64,000 nt of DNA. It comes from Polyangiaceae bacterium (GTDB taxonomy: Bacteria > Myxococcota_A > Polyangia > Polyangiales > Polyangiaceae). Both the position numbers and the translations under genes were made by a program. Shown piece after piece: positions 26,570 through 34,446 of the stretch (position 1 is the first letter of the stretch; each line of letters starts with the position of its first letter). The stretch lies in NCBI GenBank assembly GCA_016715885.1, contig JADJXL010000028.1:124001-188000 (forward strand), given 5' to 3'. Under the pieces are notes generated by a model. The model was not told the origin of the DNA and did no database searches. It saw only the letters and a list, made by a program, of their open reading frames with translations.

Positions 26570-27012
26570 GATCGAAGATCCGCGAAAGGGTGAGACCTCA
26601 ATGTACTCCCAAGCGCGAGTCGATTTCCAGTTCTTGCATGCCAATGAGAGCGAAGCACATCCAGTGGTTCGTCCGAGCTGAACCATTCGCATAAAACCGA
26701 GATTGCATCGATGACCGCTGGTGCAAACAATCCCGTCGCGGGCGGCGGAGCGCCCAGGGCGCCTGCCCAGATCCATGGAATCGCGGTCCACAGATCATCC
26801 GGCGTGACCGTAAGCTCGGGATGCAAGCGTGTGAGCACGACTGACTTGTAGCCCTCATCGTGTTCTGCAAGGCGAAAACCTTCGCGGCAAAGCTCGGCAA
26901 GACGAATCTCCCTTTGTGCCAAGGCTTCGCGACCATCGATCATGTGCACGATGATATCGCGTCGATATCTTTGCAGCAAGCATGCACCCGAGGACGGCCC
27001 GTACGAATTCAT
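26515..27012 (-). CDS. Hypothetical protein between a DUF998 gene and a nucleotidyltransferase gene
   Basis: A 165-residue protein of unknown family. The start at 27012 was chosen because its ATG overlaps the stop of the DUF998 gene (ATGA); an in-frame ATG at 26943 (MIDGREALAQREI) is an alternative. The sequence has mixed alpha/beta character (AQREIRLAELCREGFRLAEHDEG; VTPDDLWTAIPWIWAGAL; FAPAVIDAISVLCEWF) and no signal peptide. Together with the overlapping nucleotidyltransferase it forms a compact two-gene unit that could be a toxin-antitoxin-like pair, but no family evidence supports this. Confidence 0.6.
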   Translation of the reverse strand: MNSYGPSSGACLLQRYRRDIIVHMIDGREALAQREIRLAELCREGFRLAEHDEGYKSVVLTRLHPELTVTPDDLWTAIPWIWAGALGAPPPATGLFAPAVIDAISVLCEWFSSDEPLDVLRSHWHARTGNRLALGSTLRSHPFADLRSWFIRPQFAASSLTSRGS

Positions 27013-27707
27013 GAAGGTGCCGAGCCTCGCCGATCGCTTGCCACCGCCGTCGCGAGCATCCACGCCACGAGCGACATCGCCGCAAACTTTTGCAGGCTCG
27101 GAAGCCACGCCGAGCTGATGGCCTGCCCCGAAATCACGTGCGCCGCATAAAGCGCACCGTCCACCGATACGAAGAGCACCGTCGATAGCGCGAACATCGA
27201 GGCCATTCGCGGCGCGCTTTTCGTCATGGCCAATGCAGCCGCAGCAAGCCCACCCGCAAGGAGACCAGGCACCCCCGCAACGAGAATGAGCAGCGGATGA
27301 AGAATGCCGTATTGTTGCGACGAAACGAGCGGCACGAGCATCGCAGCCGAAGTCGACAGAACGCCCAATACGAAAACGACGTTGGCCCATCGCGGGCGAG
27401 CATGTGCAAAAAGGCGCGTCACGAGCAGCCAAAATGGAAATAGGCCCAGAGTGAGCATCATCATGCCGCTTCGAGCAAACACGACGCCGGGATTTTGCTG
27501 ACCGTTCAAGGCTTTGGGGGCTGTCAGGTCGCAGAAAAAATTACGCAAGAAATCGTGCCCGGGCGCGAGCGGATCGAGCCACGTGCCTCCTGGATAGAGC
27601 GCCATCGCGATACCGACGAGCAGCACGAACGCGAGCATCGTGGCCATGACGAGAATCGACGCAGCTCGATGGATTCGCGGAGGCTTTTGGGCTGCGGGCG
27701 TGGGCAT
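27009..27707 (-). CDS. DUF998-type integral membrane protein
   Basis: A 232-residue membrane protein with about six transmembrane helices (MLAFVLLVGIAMALYPGG; MMMLTLGLFPFWLLVTRLF; ANVVFVLGVLSTSAAMLVPLV; HPLLILVAGVPGLLAGGLAAA; MASMFALSTVLFVSVDGALY; FAAMSLVAWMLATAVA). The loop HDFLRNFFCDLTAPKALNGQQNPG after the first helix resembles the conserved FLS/FxSDL loop of DUF998 proteins. Function unknown. It is first in the operon with the two downstream minus-strand genes and divergent from the beta-lactamase-like gene. Confidence 0.72.
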   Translation of the reverse strand: MPTPAAQKPPRIHRAASILVMATMLAFVLLVGIAMALYPGGTWLDPLAPGHDFLRNFFCDLTAPKALNGQQNPGVVFARSGMMMLTLGLFPFWLLVTRLFAHARPRWANVVFVLGVLSTSAAMLVPLVSSQQYGILHPLLILVAGVPGLLAGGLAAAALAMTKSAPRMASMFALSTVLFVSVDGALYAAHVISGQAISSAWLPSLQKFAAMSLVAWMLATAVASDRRGSAPS

Positions 27708-27792
27708 CCTCGCCGAGCACTGTAGCTTGGTCGGGGCGTTTCATCATCAAAAATGGCGCGCGTCTTTGCCTGTCGAGACGCACCGTGCCAGC

Positions 27793-28674
27793 ATGCGCGT
27801 CATGCGAACGATTCTGGTTTTCCTCGGTGTCTCGATGCTTGCCGGATGCGGCGGAGCAAACGAGGCAAAGCCCGTCGCCCAGGCAGCGACCAAGCCCATC
27901 GATACGCGTGACTTTTTCGGTGAAGCGCGGGGCTGCTTTTCGATGCGCGAGCTTGGCAATGGCGAAACGTTCGAGATGGGTGGGGACGAATGCGGCGAGC
28001 GATCCTTGCCGGCATCGACGTTCAAGATACCGAATGCGATCATCGCACTGGATACGGGCGTCTTGAAGGACGAAAAGACCATTTTGAAATGGGACGGCAA
28101 GAAGCGCTGGAATGACAATTGGAATCGCGATCATGCCTTGCCGACGGCGATGTGGCATTCGGTGGTTCCGTTTTTTCAAGAGATTGCAACGCAGGTGGGT
28201 GCCGAGCGTTATCGGACGTATCTATCGGCATTCCATTATGGCAATGCGGATCCTTCGGGGGATGTGACGCTGTTTTGGCTGGAGAACGGGCGCCTTTCCA
28301 TATCGCCTCGGGAGCAGGTTTCTTTTTTGGCATCGATGTACGAAGGGAAGCTGCGCGTGTCGACGCGAGCGGTCGATTTGGTAAAAGCAACGTTGGAATT
28401 GCGGGGCGAGGCGAAGGAGCACGTGCGTGATCGATTGCCGTTCGTGGATCGGATTGCTGAAAACGTGGTGCTGAGTGGCAAGACGGGAAGCGCAATGCCC
28501 GACAGTGGGGAGATCGGTCCATTGGATGTGGTGGGTTGGTTCGTGGGAGCTGTGGAGCGAGATGGTCGGAGGTGGGTATTTGCGTGTCGTTTGCGGTCGG
28601 GAGATGGAAAGAAGATTGGGACGGAGGCGGCGAGAATTGCATATGAGATATTGAAGTCGCGGGGGATGGTGTAA
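27793..28674 (+). CDS. Class D beta-lactamase-like lipoprotein
   Basis: A 293-residue penicillin-recognising enzyme with every class D active-site motif: S75-T-F-K78, S123-V-V, Y149-G-N and K-T-G near residue 233 (LSGKTGSA). Class D enzymes hydrolyse beta-lactams through a Ser75-type acyl-enzyme with a carboxylated Lys78. Unusually for the class it carries a lipobox (VSMLAGC, Cys19), so it would be anchored in a membrane rather than free in the periplasm. Two in-frame ATGs (27793 and 27802) are possible starts; neither has a strong ribosome binding site. It stands alone. A penicillin-binding role in cell-wall sensing, as in BlaR1-type domains, cannot be excluded. Confidence 0.88.
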   Translation: MRVMRTILVFLGVSMLAGCGGANEAKPVAQAATKPIDTRDFFGEARGCFSMRELGNGETFEMGGDECGERSLPASTFKIPNAIIALDTGVLKDEKTILKWDGKKRWNDNWNRDHALPTAMWHSVVPFFQEIATQVGAERYRTYLSAFHYGNADPSGDVTLFWLENGRLSISPREQVSFLASMYEGKLRVSTRAVDLVKATLELRGEAKEHVRDRLPFVDRIAENVVLSGKTGSAMPDSGEIGPLDVVGWFVGAVERDGRRWVFACRLRSGDGKKIGTEAARIAYEILKSRGMV

Positions 28675-28814
28675 AAGAACAGCACAACTTTCCCTTGTCT
28701 CCATTTGCCATCGTCTTCCTGCACCCAGCATCGCCCACCCGAGTCTGCTCGATACATTTCCTCCACGGCGTCGGGTGATTCCGTTATACTCGGTCGCCGC
28801 TAGAGGAGGTTGAC

Positions 28815-29789
28815 ATGTCGCTTTCGTATAAATGGCTTGGTTTCGTCGGCTTGTTGGGGTTCGTCGTGTCCGTGGGTTGCAGTGCGACTTCCGGCACGGG
28901 GACGTTTGGAAATGTGGGCGGTGGCGGCGCGGGCGGAGAGGGCAATTCGGGGCAAGGAAATAGCGGGAACGATGGTAGCGGAGGCGACGGGGGAAGTTTC
29001 ATCCCGCCCACGGACGGTGGCGGAGGCGGGCCGATCGACGATTGCAGCGACGAAGCGAAGCTGGTGTACGTGTTGTCGGATGCGAACGAGCTGTATAGCT
29101 TCGATCCGCCTGCGAAGCTGTTCACGAAGATCGGCAATCTCAATTGCAATACAGGCTTGTCGCCGAATTCGATGGCGGTCGATCGCAATGCGGTTGCATG
29201 GGTGAATTATGTGGACTCCTTCGATTCGCAGGGAGTCATTTTCAAGGTGAGCACGAAGGATGCGAGCTGCGATGCGGCGCCGACGGTGCAACTGGTGTCG
29301 GGATGGGCGCGCATCGGCATGGGATTCTCGAAGGACGCCGATGGAATGGGCGAGACGCTTTTCGTGAGCGGGACGAGCGGGACGGGGATTGGGAAGATCA
29401 ATGCGATGAACACGCTGAATCCGATTGCGGGTTTCTCGCCGGGAGCATTCACGGGGCAAAGCGCGGAGCTGACGGGTACGGGCGACGGGCGGCTTTATGG
29501 GTACTTCACGACGACGCCGGTGCAAATGGGTCAGATCGACAAGGCAACGGGTGCGGTAACGAATCCGAAGGAAATCACGGGACTGCAAACGCCGTCGGCG
29601 TGGGCATTTTCATTCTGGGGCGGGTCGTTCTACCTGTATGCGGCGTCGGGCTTCCAGAATTCGAACGTGACGAAATACGATCCGGTCGCGGGGACCATCG
29701 ACAACTTTTACATGACGAACGTGGGATTCCGGATCGTGGGCGCAGGCGTTTCGACGTGCGCGCCGCTCATCGAACCGCCGCCGAAATGA
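28815..29789 (+). CDS. Gly-rich-linker lipoprotein, possible beta-propeller
   Basis: A 324-residue lipoprotein with a strong ribosome binding site (GAGGAGGT 6 nt before the ATG). The signal peptide ends GFVVSVGC. It is followed by about 45 Gly/Ser/Asn-rich residues, the linker typical of Sorangiineae surface lipoproteins. The mature domain contains repeated strand patterns (LVYVLSDANELYSFDP, NSMAVDRNAVAWVNY, ETLFVSGTSGTGIGKI, AELTGTGDGRLYGYF) that suggest a beta-propeller with about five to six blades. Surface location is inferred. It converges with the GT-C membrane protein gene, 13 bp away. No partner genes are evident. Confidence 0.72.
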   Translation: MSLSYKWLGFVGLLGFVVSVGCSATSGTGTFGNVGGGGAGGEGNSGQGNSGNDGSGGDGGSFIPPTDGGGGGPIDDCSDEAKLVYVLSDANELYSFDPPAKLFTKIGNLNCNTGLSPNSMAVDRNAVAWVNYVDSFDSQGVIFKVSTKDASCDAAPTVQLVSGWARIGMGFSKDADGMGETLFVSGTSGTGIGKINAMNTLNPIAGFSPGAFTGQSAELTGTGDGRLYGYFTTTPVQMGQIDKATGAVTNPKEITGLQTPSAWAFSFWGGSFYLYAASGFQNSNVTKYDPVAGTIDNFYMTNVGFRIVGAGVSTCAPLIEPPPK

Positions 29790-29802
29790 GCGCGGGTGGC
29801 AT

Positions 29803-31860
29803 TCAATCCCGCAACAGCCACGCGTGATGATGCCGCCAGGCATTCGCAACAGCCGTGATTCGAACGCGGTCCCCGCCCCTCACATCCGCCAAATCAAAAA
29901 TCACTTCGCCCCACGATTCGGCAATTCGTGCACCAATTGCACGCTCTTCGCGGAAAACCACTTCATCCGAGCGCAATAGCTCCACGCGAATGGTGGCAGG
30001 AGCATCCAAATCGGTGCGCAAGACGAGGCGCGCGGGTCCAGGCGATATCGATGAGGACAACGTGAAGGCTTCCGTGCGGCCCTCGGGAATGATGCGGCCT
30101 GCGTCGTAACGTTTTTGGCGTTGGGCATCCTTCCACGCGGTGCCGATGATCCAGCCGCCTTGGGGCCGCGGGAAAGCATAACGGTGCGCCCGTTCGCTCA
30201 CGAGGTCCCCGACGTCGATTTCGTCGATCACACCGGGCCTTGCTTCGTCGCTTTTTGCGAGCGTGGACCAATCGGCGGCATAAACGACTTTGTCGGGCGC
30301 GGCGCACATGACGTTGTCGTCGATGTGGACCGAAAACAATTCCTTTCCAAACGATTGCGCGATGTCCGGCCACCAGGACGGATAAATGGCCAATACATCG
30401 GGCCTTTCGGTTTCCGGCAATCGTTCGATGAGCTCGATGACCGCGGGGACTCCATGCACGGAAGCTCGGGCAAAGGGGAAATCGTGATAGCCGCCGAGTC
30501 CCAAGCCATCGAGGGCTGGCAGGCCAGAAAAATACGGAATGGCGCCCGCGTCACCCAGAAAGACGCGGCGCGGTTTGGGGATTTGCTCGCCGAGACGTCT
30601 TCCGACGACGACTTGTTGGCCTTCGATGTTGGCGGATGCGCGGGCGAAGTGATCGATTTGACGGGCAAAGTGCCGAGCTGGAGCAGCTACGACGACAATG
30701 CCCAAAACAATCGCTACAAGGTGCGTCGCTCGGCCGTTTCCCGCGAGCGCTCGAAGGCCCATTGCGGCAGCCATGAGAATGGCGAGGAGCGAAGGCACGG
30801 CATAACGGAGGTTTTGATAACGGGCGGTGGTATTGAGCGAGACGAGCAGGAGCATGCCGACGGCGCCGAGGACGAGTGGCGATGCTGCAAGACGCATGCG
30901 TCGCGATGCGATTGCAATGAGCGCCAAGGCAAGGGCGCCGAATGAAAAGGGGGCGCCTCCAAGGGCTGCGTCGAAGGCTTGGGTGCGCAATACGACGAGG
31001 TTTTTGAGGACTTCGATGGCCGATTCTGCGGGTGTGATGTAGGGGTTGGTTCCGACCAATTTGCGGACGGCGCCGGCTTGGCTAGCTTCGGATGTCAATA
31101 GGAGGTTTGCACTTGCTTGGGCCGCGAGAAAGGCAAACATGGGACCGAGCGCGCGCAGGAGGGATGCGATGGTGCCGAGCGACCGAGCAGCGTACACGAT
31201 TGCAATGCCCATGGGGCCGGCAATGGCTGCGGCTTCTGGGCGCGTGGCGACGAGGAGGGCGCCCCATAGACCCGCTTTGAATTGTGCGGATGCTCGGAGC
31301 GATGGTTCGATTGTAGTGGCCTTTTGTGCGGATACGACGAATCGACCAAGAACTGCGGCGAAAAGAGCGGTTTCCATGCCAGAGTAAAAACTCCAATCGG
31401 CGAGGGGCACGGATAACAAGAGGAGGGGAACGAGGCATAGGATGGTTTTGGGGGACGGGCCGAGGAATTTGCGAATGGAGCGGCAGGTGTCCCAGAGACA
31501 GAGGCAGGTGATGATTGCGGCGAACCAGGCGAGGTTGTCGCCGCGAAACCCGAGGAGCCAACCGGGGGCGAGGACGAGGGGGTACGTGAGGCTGGTGCCG
31601 CCGGACGAGTAGCCATTGCCGATGGACCATTCGAAGGGGTGTCCGAGGGCAGCGGAGCGGGCGAAGGCGAAGTGGATGTAGACGTCGTCGAGGGGGACAG
31701 GGAAGTGGCCGCCGGTGCGTGAGAAAGCGGGTAGCCAGAAGGCGAGGCCGACGGCGAGGACAACGAAGGCGGCCCAGAGGTCGAGGGGGAGGGAGGTACG
31801 ACTCCAAGTCTTATTTGTCGAAGGACCGCCAGACATACAGAACGGAAATGAGTCTTTCAC
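29803..31860 (-). CDS. Polytopic membrane protein, GT-C glycosyltransferase-like
   Basis: A 685-residue membrane protein. About 12 hydrophobic helices occupy residues 25-420 and a soluble domain of ~260 residues follows. Between the first two helices is VPLDDVYIHFAFARSAALG then YSSGGTSLTYPLV, closely resembling the DD(A/V)YI...GYTSP catalytic loop of GT-C transferases that use polyprenyl-phosphate sugars. The C-terminal part has beta strands (ARLVLRTDLDAPATIRVELLR) and may bind carbohydrate. The start used is a GTG (MKDSFPF); a later ATG at 31836 (MSGGPSTNKTW) is possible. The 5' end overlaps the upstream toxin gene by 26-50 bp. Confidence 0.72.
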   Translation of the reverse strand: MKDSFPFCMSGGPSTNKTWSRTSLPLDLWAAFVVLAVGLAFWLPAFSRTGGHFPVPLDDVYIHFAFARSAALGHPFEWSIGNGYSSGGTSLTYPLVLAPGWLLGFRGDNLAWFAAIITCLCLWDTCRSIRKFLGPSPKTILCLVPLLLLSVPLADWSFYSGMETALFAAVLGRFVVSAQKATTIEPSLRASAQFKAGLWGALLVATRPEAAAIAGPMGIAIVYAARSLGTIASLLRALGPMFAFLAAQASANLLLTSEASQAGAVRKLVGTNPYITPAESAIEVLKNLVVLRTQAFDAALGGAPFSFGALALALIAIASRRMRLAASPLVLGAVGMLLLVSLNTTARYQNLRYAVPSLLAILMAAAMGLRALAGNGRATHLVAIVLGIVVVAAPARHFARQIDHFARASANIEGQQVVVGRRLGEQIPKPRRVFLGDAGAIPYFSGLPALDGLGLGGYHDFPFARASVHGVPAVIELIERLPETERPDVLAIYPSWWPDIAQSFGKELFSVHIDDNVMCAAPDKVVYAADWSTLAKSDEARPGVIDEIDVGDLVSERAHRYAFPRPQGGWIIGTAWKDAQRQKRYDAGRIIPEGRTEAFTLSSSISPGPARLVLRTDLDAPATIRVELLRSDEVVFREERAIGARIAESWGEVIFDLADVRGGDRVRITAVANAWRHHHAWLLRD

Positions 31861-32062
31861 GGCGATCTAAAACAATGCGCACGGTATATGTGCCTACACG
31901 TAGCCATGCTCCGGTCGGATCATTGGGAATGCGTTCGAAGTCTCCTTCTCCCGTGGCGGCAAAGCGCATTAACGCTGCATCGACACGGGCAGCATCGCGC
32001 CAAGGTATCGCACGAAGCGCTCCTTCAGCGACAATGGACCAGCTCAGCCGCCACGTTCGCAT
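31811..32062 (-). CDS. RelE/ParE-family toxin
   Basis: An 83-residue protein with the ParE/RelE toxin pattern: WSIVAEGALRAIPWRDAARVDAALMRFAATGEGDFERI, then LRVGTYTVRIVLDRRERLISVLYVWR. The R-V/I-x-Y-x-V-R-I strand and the C-terminal hydrophobic strand are typical. Members inhibit translation (RelE) or gyrase (ParE); the subtype is not decidable by eye. The start overlaps the upstream antitoxin by 19 bp, the usual antitoxin-first order. The 3' end runs into the GT-C gene. Confidence 0.75.
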   Translation of the reverse strand: MRTWRLSWSIVAEGALRAIPWRDAARVDAALMRFAATGEGDFERIPNDPTGAWLRVGTYTVRIVLDRRERLISVLYVWRSFDK

Positions 32063-32256
32063 CTTGCGGCAATCTCGGCACTCACGACGTGCGCCGGCCG
32101 GAACGGTCCTCGTTTTGCTTCATCGGCAAGCCTGCGCTGCTCGTCGGTCTCGTCTTCCTTCGCGAACGGCGCACGCTCGAACGCAGCCCAAACGGGATCG
32201 ATTTCGTCATCTTCCAAGGGAAGAAGCTCCGCAACACTCGAGCGACGAGGACCCAT
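32044..32256 (-). CDS. Antitoxin of the RelE/ParE pair
   Basis: A 70-residue acidic protein (MGPRRSSVAELLPLEDDEIDPVWAAFERAPF...). It is short, charged, directly upstream of the toxin and overlapping it by 19 bp. The Arg-rich N-terminus could bind DNA for autoregulation and the acidic C-terminal half could wrap the toxin. No known antitoxin fold (RHH, PHD, HTH) is recognisable, so assignment rests on position and size. The frame is open further upstream but the ATG at 32256 gives a plausible compact protein. Confidence 0.6.
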   Translation of the reverse strand: MGPRRSSVAELLPLEDDEIDPVWAAFERAPFAKEDETDEQRRLADEAKRGPFRPAHVVSAEIAARCERGG

Positions 32257-32406
32257 GACCCCGACACTACCACTCCATGAGGTCGTCTGTCGAGACGAAA
32301 AGCTTTTGGGACAAACCACGTGCACAACGCCGTAAGCATGCCCCCGTTCGAAAGAACTTCTGCAACATGAGCGGCCGATTGTCTCGGCGCGGAGTATGAT
32401 GCGCGC

Positions 32407-32928
32407 ATGGCAACGGAAATCCGAGACGCGGAAGATGCATCGCACTGGGATGCAGTGGAAGAAGCGACCGAGCTGATGAACGAAGGCAAGTTCGTCGAAG
32501 CGCTCGTGGTGCTACGCGACGTGATCAAGCGCAATCCGAGAAACGCATATGCGTACAACTTCCTCGGCGGTGCGCTTTACGAGACGGGGCAGTTCGAAGC
32601 GTCGCGAGATGCGTACCGTGCAGCGCTGCGGCTGCGGCCGGGTTACTTGGGGGCGCGGGTGTCGCTTTCGCACGTGCTGCGCAAGCTCGGTGATGCGCAA
32701 GGGGCGCTTTCGCAGGCGAACGAGGCGCTGCGACAGTTTCCGGGAGACGGTGACGCGCTTTATGCCGCAGCTCTTGCGAATGCCGCGCGAGGTAATCGCA
32801 AGACGGCCAAAAAGCAACTCCAAGGGTTCCTGGCCACGAACCCCGAATTGGAAGCTCAACTGGAAGTGGAACAAATCCTCGCAATGCTGGGTATCGATGA
32901 TCAGAATGGCCCGGTCGAGTTCGAATGA
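32407..32928 (+). CDS. TPR-repeat protein
   Basis: A 173-residue soluble protein with tetratricopeptide repeats: ATELMNEGKFVEALVVLRDVIKRNP, AYNFLGGALYETGQFEASRDAYRAALRLRP, ARVSLSHVLRKLGDAQGALSQANEALRQFP, and a weaker fourth (DALYAAALANAARGNRKTAKKQLQGFLATNP). TPRs are protein-binding scaffolds; nothing indicates the partner. No signal peptide is present. It is divergent from the toxin-antitoxin pair, leaving about 150 bp between the two. Confidence 0.85.
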   Translation: MATEIRDAEDASHWDAVEEATELMNEGKFVEALVVLRDVIKRNPRNAYAYNFLGGALYETGQFEASRDAYRAALRLRPGYLGARVSLSHVLRKLGDAQGALSQANEALRQFPGDGDALYAAALANAARGNRKTAKKQLQGFLATNPELEAQLEVEQILAMLGIDDQNGPVEFE

Positions 32929-32960
32929 CGAACCTCCGTTCGAGATGAAACGGCGGATGA

Positions 32961-32976
32961 TACCCTTGCAAGGGTA
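32961..32976. promoter_or_regulatory. 16-bp perfect palindrome upstream of the temptin-like gene
   Basis: TACCCTTGCAAGGGTA is a perfect dyad 24 bp before the ATG at 33001 and 32 bp after the TPR stop. Such a symmetric site just ahead of a start fits an operator for a dimeric repressor. It has no U-tract, so termination is less likely. Confidence 0.4.
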
Positions 32977-33000
32977 CGTAAAAGCTTCTACCCTACCACA

Positions 33001-33699
33001 ATGCGGCTTACAAAAACTTCGCTTGTCGTCGTATCGCTCTTGTCGCTGATGATCGCCGCTCGTGCGGAAGCCAGGCCGTTTCGCGTGGACGATATTCCGA
33101 ACGGGAGCAAGTTTACGTGCTTGAACTGCCATGGGGATCTCAAGGCCAGTTACAACACGGATTTCGGATCGGACGCGCGGAATTTTTTGATTCCGGTGGG
33201 AGCCGTATCGACGCAGCACGTGGATTGGACACCTCTGTGCGCGCTCGACTCGGACAGAGACGGGTGGACGAATGGGCAGGAATTGGGAGATCCGGATTGT
33301 GTTTGGAAGCCTGGGGATCCTGATCCGAAAGGGTTCTTGACGAATCCTGGCGTGTATGAATCTGCGCCGCCGCCTGTTTGCGGCAATGGAGTGCTCGAAG
33401 CGAACGAAGCGTGTGACGGCACTTTGTTTGCAGAAACGAATTGTGCGTTCGTGGGAGCGGGTGAAGGGATGCTTGGATGCACGGCGGATTGCGAGTTCGA
33501 TTATGGTGGGTGTTCGACGCCTCCTGATGGGCCGCCCAATCCGAATGAATCGGGCGGAGGCGATGCAAGCATCGAAGGGGGATGCAGCATGTCGAGCGCG
33601 GGTGCGTCGGATGCATCAGGGTGGGGGTTGTTCGTGGTCGTGGGCATGGGACTTGCGGCGAGACGCCGCCGCGTGCGCGTACGCGGCCGCGTGGGATGA
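33001..33699 (+). CDS. Secreted temptin-like protein with MYXO-CTERM-like tail
   Basis: A 232-residue secreted protein. After a signal peptide (VVVSLLSLMIAARAEA) comes a temptin-like domain: GSKFTCLNCHGD (a CxxCH-like Cys cluster), FLIPVG, WTPLCALDSDRDGWTNGQELGDPDC. The Asp-rich DSDRDGWTNGQEL loop is a calcium-binding type. A second Cys-rich motif CGNGVLEANEACDG is common in myxobacterial surface proteins. The C-terminus (GGCSMSSAG...GWGLFVVVGMGLAARRRR) has the Cys, hydrophobic helix and Arg cluster of MYXO-CTERM sorting signals, which lead to surface anchoring. The CxxCH could bind haem, but temptin disulfides are more likely. Confidence 0.8.
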   Translation: MRLTKTSLVVVSLLSLMIAARAEARPFRVDDIPNGSKFTCLNCHGDLKASYNTDFGSDARNFLIPVGAVSTQHVDWTPLCALDSDRDGWTNGQELGDPDCVWKPGDPDPKGFLTNPGVYESAPPPVCGNGVLEANEACDGTLFAETNCAFVGAGEGMLGCTADCEFDYGGCSTPPDGPPNPNESGGGDASIEGGCSMSSAGASDASGWGLFVVVGMGLAARRRRVRVRGRVG

Positions 33700-33702
33700 T
33701 TG

Positions 33703-34446
33703 TCAGCCGTTGCCGCGGGTGCGACAAGCTTCGGCGAGGGCTGTTGCGCCCGCAGCTTCGGCGGCGCGCGCGGCGGCGCGAAATGCCGCAGCGCGCTCGA
33801 TGGCCTCGGCACCACGTCGCGCAGATCGCGTGCGCATGTCGGCATATTGTTCGAATGCGCGGAGCGCACCCTCTTCGTCACCGTCACGCGCCCGCAAGTC
33901 GCCGAGCGTGAGGGCTGCGAGGGCCGCATCTGCTTCATTTCCAGGGTAGAACGCCGACGAGAGGACATGCGCGAGGGCGCCGGCATTGCGGTCGGCAATG
34001 GCCTTTTTTGCGAGCAGCTCGGGGGCCGGTCGAGGATCGACGAGGCCCATGCGTAATTCGAGATAACCTACGATGTCGAGGGAAATGCGTCTGAGCGATT
34101 CGAGGCCATCGGTGGGGGCTTCGAGGACGCCGCCGCCTGCGCGTAAACATTGGCGATCGATGTCCCGAACGATGACCAAATCGTCCCGTTCGCCGATGAC
34201 GAAGAGGTCGGCAGCCCACGCCAAGGACTTTTCGTCGCGGAGCCATTGGGTGGATATGCCGGATTCTGCGCGTCCTAGAATGCGCGTGCCATCGTCGAGC
34301 TGGATGCCGTCGCAAGCCGCATGAAGTGCCGCGATGTCGTCGGGAGGATCGAATTCGAAGGGCCAGGTCGCCTCCGCATTTGGCCGTTTTGCGACCAAAC
34401 GCGGAGATGCGAGGATATCGGCCAAACGCCGGGCGTAGTCGTTCAT
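33703..34446 (-). CDS. SMI1/KNR4 (SUKH)-like protein with helical C-terminus
   Basis: A 247-residue cytoplasmic protein. The N-terminal half (PFEFDPPDDIAALHAACDGIQLDDGTRILG, then SLAWAADLFVIGERD) resembles the SUKH fold, often found as immunity or regulatory domain, though the match is by pattern only. The C-terminal ~110 residues are Ala-rich helices similar to TPR hairpins. The start ATG at 34446 shares one base with the stop of the upstream lipase-like gene (TGATG), so the two are coupled. That pairing would be consistent with a protein that restrains or accompanies the lipoprotein, which is inference. Confidence 0.5.
   Translation of the reverse strand: MNDYARRLADILASPRLVAKRPNAEATWPFEFDPPDDIAALHAACDGIQLDDGTRILGRAESGISTQWLRDEKSLAWAADLFVIGERDDLVIVRDIDRQCLRAGGGVLEAPTDGLESLRRISLDIVGYLELRMGLVDPRPAPELLAKKAIADRNAGALAHVLSSAFYPGNEADAALAALTLGDLRARDGDEEGALRAFEQYADMRTRSARRGAEAIERAAAFRAAARAAEAAGATALAEACRTRGNG

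Noticed and set aside
33001..33699. c-type cytochrome, from the CLNCH motif
   Set aside because: Context (calcium loop, further Cys residues, temptin-like order) fits a disulfide-bonded temptin domain better, and there are no other haem-protein features.
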